Shown: one piece after another, positions 9,018 to 16,515 of the stretch | How the letters are laid out: every line of letters begins with the position of its first letter | Numbering within the stretch: position 1 is the first letter of the stretch | Assembly (NCBI GenBank): GCA_965220645.1 | Contig: OZ244836.1 | Coordinates: 3,348,001-3,412,000 of the forward strand | Direction of reading: 5' to 3' | Source: Aldehydirespirator sp965220645 | GTDB lineage: Bacteria; Actinomycetota; Acidimicrobiia; Acidimicrobiales; Aldehydirespiratoraceae | DNA: 64,000 nucleotides | Translations under genes and position numbers: made by a program | Notes under the pieces: generated by a model | Database searches by the model: none | What the model saw: only the letters and a program-made list of their open reading frames with translations | Told to the model about the DNA's origin: nothing

Positions 9018-9395
9018 CTACTTCTTCTCCTTCTTCTTGCCGGCCACTGTCCGCTTGGGACCCTTGCGGGTGCGGGCATTGGTATGGGTCCGCTGACCCC
9101 GCACGGGAAGGCCGCGACGGTGGCGAAGACCCTGGTAGCAGCCGATCTCCATCTTCCGCTTGATGTCCTGAGCAACCGAGCGCCTCAAGTCGCCCTCAAC
9201 CCGCAGGCTGGCGTCGATATGGCCCCGCAGACGAACCACCTCATCGTCAGTGAGGTTGCGCACCCTGGTCTCGGGGTTGATCTCGGCGGCCTCGCAGACC
9301 TGCTGAGCGGTGCTTCGGCCGATCCCGTAGATGTATGTGAGTGAGATCTCCACCCGCTTCTCGCGGGGGATGTCAACGCCGGAGATGCGCGCCAT
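9018..9395 (-). CDS. rpsM: 30S ribosomal protein S13
   Basis: Head protein that contacts P-site tRNA and forms intersubunit bridges. The 125 residues open MARISGVDIPREKRVEI; YIYGIGRSTA and the C-terminal RGLPVRGQRTHTNARTRKG are typical. Its ATG follows a TGA by one base. That TGA ends an 11-codon minicistron produced by duplication of the rpmJ 3' end, so S13 translation may be coupled to it. Confidence 0.97.
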   Translation of the reverse strand: MARISGVDIPREKRVEISLTYIYGIGRSTAQQVCEAAEINPETRVRNLTDDEVVRLRGHIDASLRVEGDLRRSVAQDIKRKMEIGCYQGLRHRRGLPVRGQRTHTNARTRKGPKRTVAGKKKEKK

Positions 9396-9447
9396 CTCAG
9401 CCCTGCCTCTCGAGTGCGGGAACGCGGATCATCTCAGCCCTGCCTCT
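9393..9447. repeat. 18-bp direct duplication at the rpmJ/rpsM boundary
   Basis: The 18 bases at 9393-9410 recur at 9430-9447. Each copy covers, on the coding strand, a purine-rich binding site, a TGA stop and an ATG one base later. The original copy is presumably the rpmJ 3' end. Confidence 0.85.
9397..9432 (-). CDS. 11-codon minicistron between rpmJ and rpsM, from a boundary duplication
   Basis: ATG at 9432 opens MIRVPALERQG and ends in TGA at 9399-9397, one base before the rpsM ATG. Its last three residues, RQG, copy the end of L36, because an 18-bp segment holding an AGGCAGGG-like binding site, the stop and the start is present twice, 37 bases apart. The upstream copy likewise puts the rpmJ stop one base before this ATG. 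Whether the peptide has any role is unknown; it may simply relay ribosomes from rpmJ to rpsM. Confidence 0.5.
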   Translation of the reverse strand: MIRVPALERQG

Positions 9448-9547
9448 GCTTGTGGCGAGCGTTGTCGCAGATCACCATGACGCGCCCGCGCCGACGAATG
9501 ACCTTGCACCGGTCGCAGATCTTCTTGACGCTGGGTCGTACCTTCAT
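9434..9547 (-). CDS. rpmJ: 50S ribosomal protein L36
   Basis: A 37-residue zinc-ribbon protein of the large subunit, beginning MKVRPSVKKICDRCKVI. The zinc ligands of the classical form are visible: the CDRC pair, a third Cys in VICDN and a His in RHKQ. It lies between infA and rpsM, the usual place. Being the zinc-containing type, it is probably the form used when zinc is sufficient. Confidence 0.95.
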   Translation of the reverse strand: MKVRPSVKKICDRCKVIRRRGRVMVICDNARHKQRQG

Positions 9548-9560
9548 AGCTGGTTGATGC

Positions 9561-9785
9561 TCACTTGTAGCGGTAGGTGATTCGGCCCCGCTGGAGGTCA
9601 TACGGCGTTACCTCAACCTGGACGCGGTCCCCGGGCAGTATCCGGATGTAGTGCATCCGCATCTTGCCGGAGATGTGGGCCAGCACAAAATGGCCATTCT
9701 CGAGCTCCACGCGGAACATTGCATTGGGAAGGGACTCCGTGACGGTGCCCTCCAAAACGATCGCGTCCTCTTTCGGTTTCGGCAG
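9561..9785 (-). CDS. infA: Translation initiation factor IF-1, probable CTG start
   Basis: Binds the 30S A site during initiation. The body EGTVTESLPNAMFRVELENG and HISGKMRMHYIRILPGD is unmistakable. No ATG or GTG occurs in frame before the upstream stop. The only in-frame TTG (9755) would delete the first strand, which reads PKPKEDAIVL. A CTG at 9785-9783 lies seven bases after a perfect AGGAGG, and starting there gives 74 residues, the family length. The start is therefore most likely CTG read as Met. A sequencing error in an ATG is the alternative. It lies in the adk-infA-rpmJ-rpsM order typical of actinobacteria. Confidence 0.85.
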   Translation of the reverse strand: MPKPKEDAIVLEGTVTESLPNAMFRVELENGHFVLAHISGKMRMHYIRILPGDRVQVEVTPYDLQRGRITYRYK

Positions 9786-9906
9786 TGTCTGTCCTCCTGC
9801 GGGATGAGCCCCGGTCGGCGCGCGTCAGCGCCGGCCCAAGGCCGAAGTGCAACGCTACCTGTGACCGGCCGGCCATCCAACCCGTCAGAGGCTGAGCGAA
9901 AGCGAA

Positions 9907-9951
9907 GCCGTGGCCCGAGCGGCCCGTTAGCGCAGCGAACAAGAGCGGGAA
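9907..9951. repeat. Dispersed ~45-bp repeat, copy in the adk-infA gap
   Basis: On the minus strand this reads TCCCGCTCTTGTTCGCTGCG, then CTAACGGGCCGCTCGGGCC and ACGGC. It is the same element found at 14633-14722, 53538-53629 and split at 23015/24523. It differs from the others at one base of the IS110 target (CTAAC for CTCAC). It lies in the 194-base gap between adk and infA. Confidence 0.9.
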
Positions 9952-9979
9952 ACCACAGTCTCTCCGGCAAGGGCCCGGA

Positions 9980-10552
9980 TCAGGCACGGCTGCGTTCTAC
10001 GACGGCCACTACCCGCTCGAATACTTCGTCGGGCGTGCCGACACCGTCCACGGTGGCGAGCAGCCCGTGGGCCTCGAACCAGTCGCGCAGGGGCGCGGTC
10101 TGTTCCTCGTACAGCTCCAGACGGCGCTGGATCGCCTCAAGAGTGTCGTCGGAGCGGCCCCGGTCCAGCATCCGGGCCGTGACCTCCTCTATGGGCACGT
10201 CGATGTTCACGGCCACGTCGAGACGATGGCCCAAGTCTTCGAGGATGGCCTCCAGCGCGTCGGCCTGCTCGCTGGTCCGCGGGTAGCCGTCGAGCAGCAC
10301 GCCGGCCGCCGCGACATCGTCTTGGGCCAGCCGGTCGCTGACGATCCCGTTGATGATGTCGTCACCCACCAGCGCGCCCGAGTCCATGATCGCCTCGGCC
10401 TGCCGACCCAGTTCGGTTCCGGCCGCCACCGCGGCCCGCAGAGCGTCGCCGGTGGACAGATGGACGTAGCCGAAGGCCTGCACGAGCCGCTCCGACTGCG
10501 TGCCCTTGCCCGAGCCCTGCCGGCCCAGGATCACCATTCGCAACGGGGCCAT
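9980..10552 (-). CDS. adk: Adenylate kinase, short-lid form
   Basis: Catalyses ATP + AMP to 2 ADP. The 190 residues begin with the P-loop GRQGSGKGTQSERL; the usual Pro-Pro before GSGKGT is Arg-Gln here. DGYPRT is the AMP-binding motif, and the lid is reduced (MLDRGRSDDT), without the zinc-binding insert of long forms. It follows secY by 6 bases, as in many spc operons, and is separated from infA by a dispersed repeat. Confidence 0.96.
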   Translation of the reverse strand: MAPLRMVILGRQGSGKGTQSERLVQAFGYVHLSTGDALRAAVAAGTELGRQAEAIMDSGALVGDDIINGIVSDRLAQDDVAAAGVLLDGYPRTSEQADALEAILEDLGHRLDVAVNIDVPIEEVTARMLDRGRSDDTLEAIQRRLELYEEQTAPLRDWFEAHGLLATVDGVGTPDEVFERVVAVVERSRA

Positions 10553-10558
10553 CGAGAA

Positions 10559-11887
10559 CTACTTGAGGAAACCTTCGTAGTTGCGCATCATCAGCTGGCT
10601 GTCGATCTGCTTCATGGTCTCAAGCGCCACGCCGACCGCGATGAGCAGCGAGATGCCCCCGTAGAGGAGGCCGCTCGCGCCGCCGCCCTGGCCCGCTCCC
10701 AAGTCGCTGTCGAGAAACACCGCGTAGAGGATGGAGGGAACGAGGGCGACCGCGGCGATGAACAGCGACCCAGGCAGGGTGATGCGCGAGAGGATCTTCG
10801 CGAGGTAGCGCTCGGTCTGGACTCCGGGGCGGATCCCTGGAATGAACCCGCCCTGCTTGCGGATGGTGTCGGCCTGCTTGACCGGGTCGAAGGTGATGGC
10901 CGTGTAGAAGTACGCGAACCCGATGATCATCAGCCCGAAGAAGAACAGGTATACGGGGCTGGTCGGGTAGGTGAGGTGGTCGTTGACGAAGTCCTGGATC
11001 GTGCCGCCGATGCCGCCGTCGGGCATGGCCGCCCCGATCAGGGTGGGCAGGTACAGCACCGAGCTGGCAAAGATGATCGGGATCACACCCGACTGGTTGA
11101 CCTTGAGCGGGATGTAGGTGCTCTGACCGCCGTACATGCGCCGGCCCACCACCCGCTTGGCGAACTGCACCGGGATGCGGCGCTGACCCTGCTCGACGAA
11201 GACGATGCACACCAGGAGGATCATCGCCACCGCCACGAAGCCGACCAGGGCGTCGTTGCCGTTGTTGGCCCTGACCGCAGTCAGCTGGGCCGGCAGTGTG
11301 GACACGACGCTGGTGAAGATCAGCAGCGACATGCCGTTGCCGATGCCGCGCTGGGTGATCAACTCACCCATCCACATCAACAGGGCGGTGCCCGTGGTCA
11401 ACGTCAGGACCACTACGAACACGGCCCACACGGTGAAGTTGGGCAGCAAGTCGATCCCGCCCACCAAGGCGCCGCTGTGGAACAGGAACGCGAAACTGGT
11501 CGACTGAAGCAGGGCGATGCCGACGGTCAGGTACCGCGTCCATTGGGTGATCTTGCGCTGACCCACCGCACCCTGCTGCTGCCACTGCTCGATGCGGGGT
11601 ATGACCACGCCCAGGATCTGCATGATGATTGATGCCGTGATGTAGGGCATGATCCCCAGCGCGAAGATGGCGAACTGGGTGAGCGCGCCGCCCGAGAACA
11701 GCTGCACGAACCCGAGGATCCCACCCGATGTGTTGGCCTGGTCCCGCATCAACTGGACGGCGTCCGTGTCCACGTAGGGCGCCGGGATGAAGGCCCCAAG
11801 GCGGTAGACGGCGATGATGAACAGGGTGAAGAGGATCTTGTTGCGCAGATCCGGGATCCGGAACATGTTCAGCACGCGGTTCAGCAC
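10559..11887 (-). CDS. secY: Preprotein translocase subunit SecY
   Basis: Channel subunit of the Sec translocon in the cytoplasmic membrane. The 442 residues contain about ten hydrophobic segments. The start MLNRVLNMFRIPDLRNKILF and the first helix match the family, and GIMPYITASIIMQIL and GIPRGIRPG-like loops (GGFIPGIRPGVQTERYL) are conserved in SecY. The partner SecE is encoded at 42890-43186. It stands at the end of the ribosomal block, upstream of adk. Confidence 0.97.
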   Translation of the reverse strand: MLNRVLNMFRIPDLRNKILFTLFIIAVYRLGAFIPAPYVDTDAVQLMRDQANTSGGILGFVQLFSGGALTQFAIFALGIMPYITASIIMQILGVVIPRIEQWQQQGAVGQRKITQWTRYLTVGIALLQSTSFAFLFHSGALVGGIDLLPNFTVWAVFVVVLTLTTGTALLMWMGELITQRGIGNGMSLLIFTSVVSTLPAQLTAVRANNGNDALVGFVAVAMILLVCIVFVEQGQRRIPVQFAKRVVGRRMYGGQSTYIPLKVNQSGVIPIIFASSVLYLPTLIGAAMPDGGIGGTIQDFVNDHLTYPTSPVYLFFFGLMIIGFAYFYTAITFDPVKQADTIRKQGGFIPGIRPGVQTERYLAKILSRITLPGSLFIAAVALVPSILYAVFLDSDLGAGQGGGASGLLYGGISLLIAVGVALETMKQIDSQLMMRNYEGFLK

Positions 11888-11938
11888 GGTCGCCTCCCGG
11901 TGCTGGTCGGGTGCGCAGCGATTCTCATGGTACGGCCG

Positions 11939-12442
11939 TCAGCGGTTGGTGTGCTGGCTGTAGCTGCCGTGCGGCGGCCTGCGGTCGCCCCAGGGCTTAC
12001 CGATGATCTCGACGCTGCCGCCTGCCGCGGCGATGGCCTCAGCCGCGGCGGCCGACACGGCGTGAGCCTTCACTCGCACCGCCCGGTTGAGTTCCCCCCG
12101 GCCCAGCACCTTTACGAGCGCCTTCTTGCCGACCAGGCCCCGCTCGCGCAGAGTCTCCGGCGAGATCTCGTCCAAGCCAGTGGCCTCGATCGTGTCGAGG
12201 TTGACAGGCTGGTACTCCACCCGGAACGGGTTGGTGAATCCCCGCCACTTGGGGACGCGGCGAAGCAGCGGCATCTGGCCGCCCTCGAAGCCGACGGGCA
12301 CCTTGCTACGGGCCTTCTGACCCTTCATGCCGCGGCCCGCGGTCTTGCCCCCCCGGCCGGCGATTCCCCGCGCCACTCGCTTGGGCCTCTTGCGGGACCC
12401 AGGAGCGGATCGCAGATCGTGCAGCTTCGTCTGCTCTGTCAT
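11939..12442 (-). CDS. rplO: 50S ribosomal protein L15
   Basis: Late-assembling large-subunit protein. The start is ATG at 12442 (MTEQTKLHDLRSAPGSRK), overlapping the rpmD stop by four bases (ATGA) and giving 167 residues. GRGGKTAGRGMKGQKARS is the glycine/lysine-rich N-terminal extension. FTNPFRVEYQPVNL and VKAHAVSAAA complete the family pattern. The C-terminus runs about 15 residues past the usual end (WGDRRPPHGSYSQHTNR). Confidence 0.95.
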   Translation of the reverse strand: MTEQTKLHDLRSAPGSRKRPKRVARGIAGRGGKTAGRGMKGQKARSKVPVGFEGGQMPLLRRVPKWRGFTNPFRVEYQPVNLDTIEATGLDEISPETLRERGLVGKKALVKVLGRGELNRAVRVKAHAVSAAAAEAIAAAGGSVEIIGKPWGDRRPPHGSYSQHTNR

Positions 12443-12624
12443 CCGTCCACTTCCTCTACGGAGACCAGGTGGGGAACCCGTTGGATCATGCCGCGGATCT
12501 CGGGACGGTCGGGCAGGGTGTTGCTCCTGCCGATACGGCCCAAGCCGAGAGCTCGAAGCGTACCCCGCTGCTTGGGCTTCGACCCGATGGCGGAGCGAAC
12601 CTGGGTCACCCGAAGGACCGTCAC
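12439..12624 (-). CDS. rpmD: 50S ribosomal protein L30
   Basis: Small 61-residue large-subunit protein. The GTG start at 12624 overlaps the rpsE stop by four bases (GTGA). Family features are VTQVRSAIGSKPKQRGTLRA and GLGRIGRSNTLPD with a closing HLVSVEEV. Longer frames upstream only run into rpsE. The tight overlaps with rpsE and rplO indicate coupled translation. Confidence 0.95.
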   Translation of the reverse strand: MTVLRVTQVRSAIGSKPKQRGTLRALGLGRIGRSNTLPDRPEIRGMIQRVPHLVSVEEVDG

Positions 12625-13205
12625 TGGTCCTCCGTCCCGTCGTCGCTGCCCTGAGCCGCGGCGCGGTCCATGCGCGTGGCCTGGTATGCGTCCCACAGGC
12701 CCTTGGGCAAGAAGTCGTCGGGCTCCAGGCCCCGCAGGCGGGCCACCTCGTCGGGGCGGCGCAAGGCCCGCAACCCGCTGATTGTGGCCCTGGCGACGTT
12801 GATGTGGTTGGCCGAGCCGAGCGACTTGCACAGAACGTCGCCGATGCCCGCCTCCTCCAGGATGGCCCGAGCCGCGCCACCTGCGATCACACCGGTTCCG
12901 GGAGCGGCCGGCTTGAGCAGCACCCGACCAGCTCCGGTCGTGCCGATTACGGGATGCATGATCGTGCTGCCCGCCATCGCTACCTCGAAGACGTTGCGCC
13001 TGGCCTCCTCGGTGCCCTTCTGGATGGCCAGGGGGACCTCCTTGGCCTTCCCGTAGCCGAGGCCGACCCGGCCCGCGCCGTCGCCGATCACGACCAGGGC
13101 GGTGAACGAGAACCTGCGTCCACCCTTGACCACCTTGGCCACCCGGTTGATGTTGATCACGCGCGACTCTCGTAGCGGCGGGCCACCCGTGCGCTCCTCG
13201 GCCAT
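12621..13205 (-). CDS. rpsE: 30S ribosomal protein S5
   Basis: Small-subunit protein at the mRNA entrance, important for decoding accuracy. From ATG 13205 (MAEERTGGPPLRESRVININ) it is 194 residues. KVVKGGRRFSFTALVVIGD is the double-stranded-RNA-binding domain start, and GTGVIAGGAARAILEEAGI is conserved. In-frame starts further upstream exist but lie in the duplicated leader. The C-terminus is about 15 residues longer than usual and acidic. Its ATG overlaps the stop of a 13-codon minicistron. Confidence 0.95.
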   Translation of the reverse strand: MAEERTGGPPLRESRVININRVAKVVKGGRRFSFTALVVIGDGAGRVGLGYGKAKEVPLAIQKGTEEARRNVFEVAMAGSTIMHPVIGTTGAGRVLLKPAAPGTGVIAGGAARAILEEAGIGDVLCKSLGSANHINVARATISGLRALRRPDEVARLRGLEPDDFLPKGLWDAYQATRMDRAAAQGSDDGTEDQ

Positions 13206-13246
13206 CAGAACTCCCATCCTTGGACGGGGTGGCGTCGACCGATCAT
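13205..13246 (-). CDS. 13-codon minicistron between rplR and rpsE, from a boundary duplication
   Basis: ATG at 13246 overlaps the rplR stop (TGATG), reads MIGRRHPVQGWEF and stops at 13207-13205, where its TGA again overlaps the rpsE ATG (TGATG). The closing WEF mirrors LEF at the end of L18, because about 17 bases holding GGAG, the stop and the start are present twice (13203-13219 and 13243-13259), 40 bases apart. Coupled relay of ribosomes is plausible; a function for the peptide is not shown. Confidence 0.5.
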   Translation of the reverse strand: MIGRRHPVQGWEF

Positions 13247-13611
13247 CAGAACTCCAATCCGGCCGCACGAGCCGCGTTGGCGAGCTCGGCCACCCTGCCG
13301 TGATACTTGTAACCGCCCCGGTCGAACACCGCGGTGGTGATTCCCGCGCCTTGTGCCCGCTGCGCGATCAGCGTCCCCACCGCGCGGGCCGCGGCCACAT
13401 TGCCCCCCGGAGCCAAACGAAGGTCGGCCTCCAGGGTTGACGCCGATACCAGGGTGACGCCCTCCAGGTCGTCAATGAGCTGGACCGAGATGTGCCGGCT
13501 CGACCGGAACACGGACAGCCGCGGCCGCCGAGCCGTGCCCTGCACCTTCTTTCGGACGCGCCGGTGACGGCGGATCCGGCCCTCCCGGCGCCTTCTGGCC
13601 TGATCAACCAT
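13246..13611 (-). CDS. rplR: 50S ribosomal protein L18
   Basis: Binds 5S rRNA in the large subunit. From ATG 13611 (MVDQARRRREGRIRRHRRVR) it is 121 residues. RPRLSVFRSSRHISVQLIDD, AQRAQGAGITTAVFDRGG and YKYHGRVAELANAARAAGLEF are typical. Alternative starts up to 13620 are possible. It lies between rplF and rpsE in the spc order. Confidence 0.95.
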   Translation of the reverse strand: MVDQARRRREGRIRRHRRVRKKVQGTARRPRLSVFRSSRHISVQLIDDLEGVTLVSASTLEADLRLAPGGNVAAARAVGTLIAQRAQGAGITTAVFDRGGYKYHGRVAELANAARAAGLEF

Positions 13612-13658
13612 GACTACCAACCATCGCTACGAAACCGTTGCTACCGACCATGACTACT
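13608..13658. repeat. Degenerate 11-bp duplication at the rplF/rplR boundary
   Basis: ACCATGACTAC occurs at 13608-13618 and again at 13648-13658, 40 bases apart, with a weaker related copy near 13621. The downstream copy overlaps the rplF stop and the other the rplR start. The pattern and the 40-base period resemble the rplR/rpsE duplication, but no neat minicistron remains. Confidence 0.6.
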
Positions 13659-14193
13659 TGGCCGCCTTGCCGGCCTTGCGCTTGACGCGCTCGTCGGCGT
13701 AGCGGATTCCCTTGCCCTTGTAGGGCTCGGGCGGTCGCCACTTCCTGATGTCGGCCGCCACCTGGCCGACAAGTTGCTTGTCGATGCCCTTGACGAGGAT
13801 CTGGGTGCGCTGCGGAACCTCGAACTCCACCCCGTCGGGGGCTGTGATCTTCACGCTGTGGCTGAAGCCCAGGGACAGCTCCAGCGAGGTCGGGGTGGAC
13901 TCGGCGACCCGGTAGCCCACGCCTTGAATGCGCAGCTCCTTGGTGAATCCCTCGCTCACGCCGATCACCATGTTCTGCACCAGCGAGCGTGCGAGCCCGT
14001 GCAACGCCTTGCTCTGCGCGGTGTCGTCGGGCCGCTCGACCTGCAGCGTGCCATCGGTGGCGCGCAGGCTGATCGCGCCGGGAAGATCTCGGCGCAGCGT
14101 GCCCTTGGCGCCCGTCACGACGACGGTGCGGCCGTCGATGGCCACGTCCACGCCACTGGGGACCGCGATCGGGGCATTGCCCACACGACTCAT
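13654..14193 (-). CDS. rplF: 50S ribosomal protein L6
   Basis: Large-subunit protein near the factor-binding centre. The 179 residues start MSRVGNAPIAVPSGVDVAI. The repeated two-domain fold is reflected in VTGAKGTLRRDLP and in KITAPDGVEFEVPQRTQI, and the C-terminal RPPEPYKGKGIRYADE signature is intact. rpsH ends 10 bases upstream. Confidence 0.97.
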   Translation of the reverse strand: MSRVGNAPIAVPSGVDVAIDGRTVVVTGAKGTLRRDLPGAISLRATDGTLQVERPDDTAQSKALHGLARSLVQNMVIGVSEGFTKELRIQGVGYRVAESTPTSLELSLGFSHSVKITAPDGVEFEVPQRTQILVKGIDKQLVGQVAADIRKWRPPEPYKGKGIRYADERVKRKAGKAAK

Positions 14194-14203
14194 GACCGGA
14201 CCC

Positions 14204-14608
14204 TCACCACACGTAGCAGAGGATCTCGCCGCCCATGCGGTTTCTCCTCGCCTCCCGATCGCTCATCAGACCCTTGTTGGTGGACACCACGGCCACTCCG
14301 AGCCCGCCCTGAACCCGCGGAATCTCGTCTCGCTTCCGGTAGATGCGCAGCCCCGGCTTGGAGATGCGCCGTAGCCCCCGGATGACACGGTCCCGCTCGG
14401 GGGAGTACTTCATCTCGATGGTTAGCGTCCTGCCGGGCCGGGGCGCGTTGTCCTTCACGGCGTAGGCCCCGATGTAGCCCTCCCGCTGAAGAACCTCGGC
14501 CAAGGCCAGCTTGCGCTTCGACGACGGCATGGAAACCTCGTCGTGCATGGCCACGTTGGCGTTACGGATGCGGGTCAGCATGTCCGCGATCGGATCTGTC
14601 ATCGTCAT
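14204..14608 (-). CDS. rpsH: 30S ribosomal protein S8
   Basis: Central-domain 16S rRNA binder and, in E. coli, the spc-operon repressor. The 134 residues open MTMTDPIADMLTRIRNANV. ISKPGLRIYRKRDEIPRV and GLGVAVVSTNKGLMSDREAR form the conserved C-terminal half, with GGEILCYVW at the end. It is separated from rpsN by 121 bases holding two tandem copies of the dispersed repeat. Confidence 0.97.
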   Translation of the reverse strand: MTMTDPIADMLTRIRNANVAMHDEVSMPSSKRKLALAEVLQREGYIGAYAVKDNAPRPGRTLTIEMKYSPERDRVIRGLRRISKPGLRIYRKRDEIPRVQGGLGVAVVSTNKGLMSDREARRNRMGGEILCYVW

Positions 14609-14632
14609 ATCTGTGTCACCTCGCCAGCCGTT

Positions 14633-14722
14633 GCATGCCCGCTCTTGCTCGCTGCGCTCACGGGCCGCTCGGGCCCTGCATGCCCGCTCTTGCTCGCTGC
14701 GCTCACGGGCCGCTCGGGCCCT
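14633..14722. repeat. Two tandem 45-bp copies of the dispersed repeat, rpsN-rpsH gap
   Basis: A 45-bp unit runs 14633-14677 and again 14678-14722 with no visible difference. Each contains CCCGCTCTTG, GCTGCGCTCACGG and GCCGCTCGGGCC on the plus strand. The orientation is opposite to transcription of the flanking ribosomal genes. Both units hold a perfect copy of the 13-base site read by the IS110 bridge RNA, and both are empty. They lengthen the rpsN-rpsH spacer to 121 bases in an otherwise tight operon. Confidence 0.95.
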
Positions 14723-14729
14723 GGCGGAG

Positions 14730-14915
14730 TCACCAACTCGCCTTCTTCACGCCGGGCAACTCCCCGGCGTGGGCGAGCTCGCGCAGGCAGATGCGACACA
14801 GGCTGAACTTCCGGTACACGGAGCGGGGACGGCCGCAGACACGGCACCGCGTGTAGGCCCGCACCTTGAACCTGGGAGTGCGTTGCTGCTTCTCTCTCAG
14901 AGCCTTCTTGGCCAT
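14730..14915 (-). CDS. rpsN: 30S ribosomal protein S14, zinc-binding type
   Basis: The 61-residue zinc-ribbon form of S14. CRVCGRPRSVYRKFSLCRIC supplies the four cysteine ligands, and the ending GELPGVKKASW is typical. The zinc-independent longer form found in some actinobacteria is not in this window. It follows rplE by three bases. Confidence 0.97.
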   Translation of the reverse strand: MAKKALREKQQRTPRFKVRAYTRCRVCGRPRSVYRKFSLCRICLRELAHAGELPGVKKASW

Positions 14916-14918
14916 GGC

Positions 14919-15488
14919 TCATTGCCCCTCCCGCCGGAACGGAAACCCGAACGCCTCTAGAAGCGCCCGGCCCTCAGTGTCCGACTTGGCTGTAGTGACG
15001 ATCGTGATGTCCATCCCCCGGGTGGTGTCGACCGTGTCGTAGTCGATCTCCGGGAAGATGAGCTGTTCGGTGATTCCGAACGTGTAGTTGCCGCTGCCGT
15101 CGAAGGACCGTAGCGGCAGCCCGCGGAAGTCGCGGATGCGAGGGATGGCCAGCGTGATGAGCCGGTCGAAGAACTCGAACATGCGGTCGCCCCGCAGTGT
15201 GACCTTGCACCCGATGGCCATTCCGGTTCGCAGCTTGAAGCTGGCCAGGGACCGCTTGGCCCGGGTGATGACCGGCTTCTGGCCCGAGATCACGGCCAGG
15301 TCGGCCAGTGCGCCCTCCAGCAGCTTCGCCTGGGTTATGGCGTCGCCGACACCCATATTGAGCACGATCTTCTCGAGCTTGGGCACCATCATCAGGTTGG
15401 ACAGTCCCAACTGCTCGACCAGCGCCGACTTGATCTCGGTGTCGAACGCGGTGCGCAGCCGGGGGCGATAGTCGGTTGCGGTGCTCAC
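14919..15488 (-). CDS. rplE: 50S ribosomal protein L5
   Basis: 5S rRNA-binding protein that contacts the 30S head. From GTG 15488, which overlaps the rplX stop as GTGA, it is 189 residues. LEKIVLNMGVGDA, ITRAKRSLASFKLRTGMAIG and DYDTVDTTRGMDITIVTTAK are the family signatures. The longer frame upstream would overlap rplX and adds no homology. Confidence 0.96.
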   Translation of the reverse strand: MSTATDYRPRLRTAFDTEIKSALVEQLGLSNLMMVPKLEKIVLNMGVGDAITQAKLLEGALADLAVISGQKPVITRAKRSLASFKLRTGMAIGCKVTLRGDRMFEFFDRLITLAIPRIRDFRGLPLRSFDGSGNYTFGITEQLIFPEIDYDTVDTTRGMDITIVTTAKSDTEGRALLEAFGFPFRREGQ

Positions 15489-15835
15489 AGATCGGCCCCC
15501 GTGCGGCGGCATATGCGAACCTTGGTGCCCTCGGGCGTGAACCGGTAGCCCGCCCGAGTGGGCTTGCCGTCGGTCGGGCTTAGCAGGGCGACGTTGGACG
15601 CGTCGATGGGCATCGTCTTTTGGATGATGCCGCCCTGCTGCACGTTGCGGGTGGGCGCCTGGTGCCGCATCGCGACGTTGACCCCTTCGACAATCACCTT
15701 TTCCGCGGCAACAATGACCCGCTCGACGGTGCCCTCCAAGCCGGCGTCCTTGCCGGACAGCACCACGACCCGGTCGCCCTTGACGATCTTCATCGAACGC
15801 CGGGGCGGGCGAGAGCCCTTGGAACTCCTGGCCAT
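15485..15835 (-). CDS. rplX: 50S ribosomal protein L24
   Basis: Assembly initiator at the exit-tunnel rim. The 116 residues carry a KOW motif (KGDRVVVLSGKDAGLEGTVE), EGVNVAMRHQAP and GGIIQKTMPIDASNVALLSP. The first 14 residues are a basic extension; MKIVKGDRV at residue 15 is the alternative start. It abuts rplN directly. Confidence 0.96.
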   Translation of the reverse strand: MARSSKGSRPPRRSMKIVKGDRVVVLSGKDAGLEGTVERVIVAAEKVIVEGVNVAMRHQAPTRNVQQGGIIQKTMPIDASNVALLSPTDGKPTRAGYRFTPEGTKVRICRRTGADL

Positions 15836-16204
15836 CTACAGCACCTCCGGTGCCAGCGAGACGATGCGCATGAACTGCTTGTCCCTAAGCTCCCGGCCGA
15901 CCGGCCCGAAAATGCGGGTGCCCCGGGGCTGGTCCTGCTCGTTGATCAGGACCGCGGCGTTCTCGTCGAAGCGGATGTAGCTGCCATCGCCCCGGCGCTT
16001 CTCCTTGCGGGTGCGCACGACCACACAGCGAACGAGGTCGCCCTTGCGGACCTGCGCGCCGGGGATCGCGTCCTTGACTGTGGCCACGAACACGTCACCC
16101 ACAGAGGCATAGCGGCGCTTGGAACCACCGAGCACCTTGATGCACAGCACCTCCTTGGCGCCGGAGTTGTCGGCGACGCGCAGCCGGGACTCCTGCTGGA
16201 TCAT
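15836..16204 (-). CDS. rplN: 50S ribosomal protein L14
   Basis: Interface protein forming bridges to the 30S and contacting L19. The 122 residues start MIQQESRLRVADNSGAKE. RKGDLVRCVVVRTRKEKRR, NAAVLINEQDQPRGTRIFGP and the closing IVSLAPEVL are invariant features. Its ATG overlaps the rpsQ stop (ATGA). Confidence 0.98.
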   Translation of the reverse strand: MIQQESRLRVADNSGAKEVLCIKVLGGSKRRYASVGDVFVATVKDAIPGAQVRKGDLVRCVVVRTRKEKRRGDGSYIRFDENAAVLINEQDQPRGTRIFGPVGRELRDKQFMRIVSLAPEVL

Positions 16205-16515
16205 CTGGCACGCTCCACGATTTCCACCAGCCGCCAGCGCTTGGTCTTGGACAGCGGCCGGGTCTCGGCCACTCGCACCAGGTCGCCCACGCCGAGGGTG
16301 TTGTCGGCGTCGTGGACGGTGAGGCGGGTCGTGCGCTGCACCGTCTTGTCGTAGCGCGGGTGCCGCACCCGCTCGGAGGCCTCGACGATCGCGGTCTTGT
16401 CCATGCGATTGGAGACCACGACACCCTCTCGCACCTTGCGACGGTTGCCGCGCACGGCGTCGTCGCTGACTGATTCCTGGTTGCCGCGAGGCTCTGCGTC
16501 CTGGGTCACGGTCAT
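16201..16515 (-). CDS. rpsQ: 30S ribosomal protein S17
   Basis: Primary binder of the 16S 5' domain. From ATG 16515, overlapping the rpmC stop as ATGA, it is 104 residues. The OB-fold core VREGVVVSNRMDKTAIVEA, RHPRYDKTVQRTTRL and GDLVRVAETRPLSKTKRW is clear. The first 25 residues are an acidic, non-conserved extension. A much longer upstream frame is antisense-like junk over rplP and rpsC. Confidence 0.95.
   Translation of the reverse strand: MTVTQDAEPRGNQESVSDDAVRGNRRKVREGVVVSNRMDKTAIVEASERVRHPRYDKTVQRTTRLTVHDADNTLGVGDLVRVAETRPLSKTKRWRLVEIVERAR

Noticed and set aside
9561..9755. infA starting at TTG 9755
   Set aside because: This would remove the conserved first strand and has no binding site at a suitable distance, whereas CTG 9785 has a perfect one.
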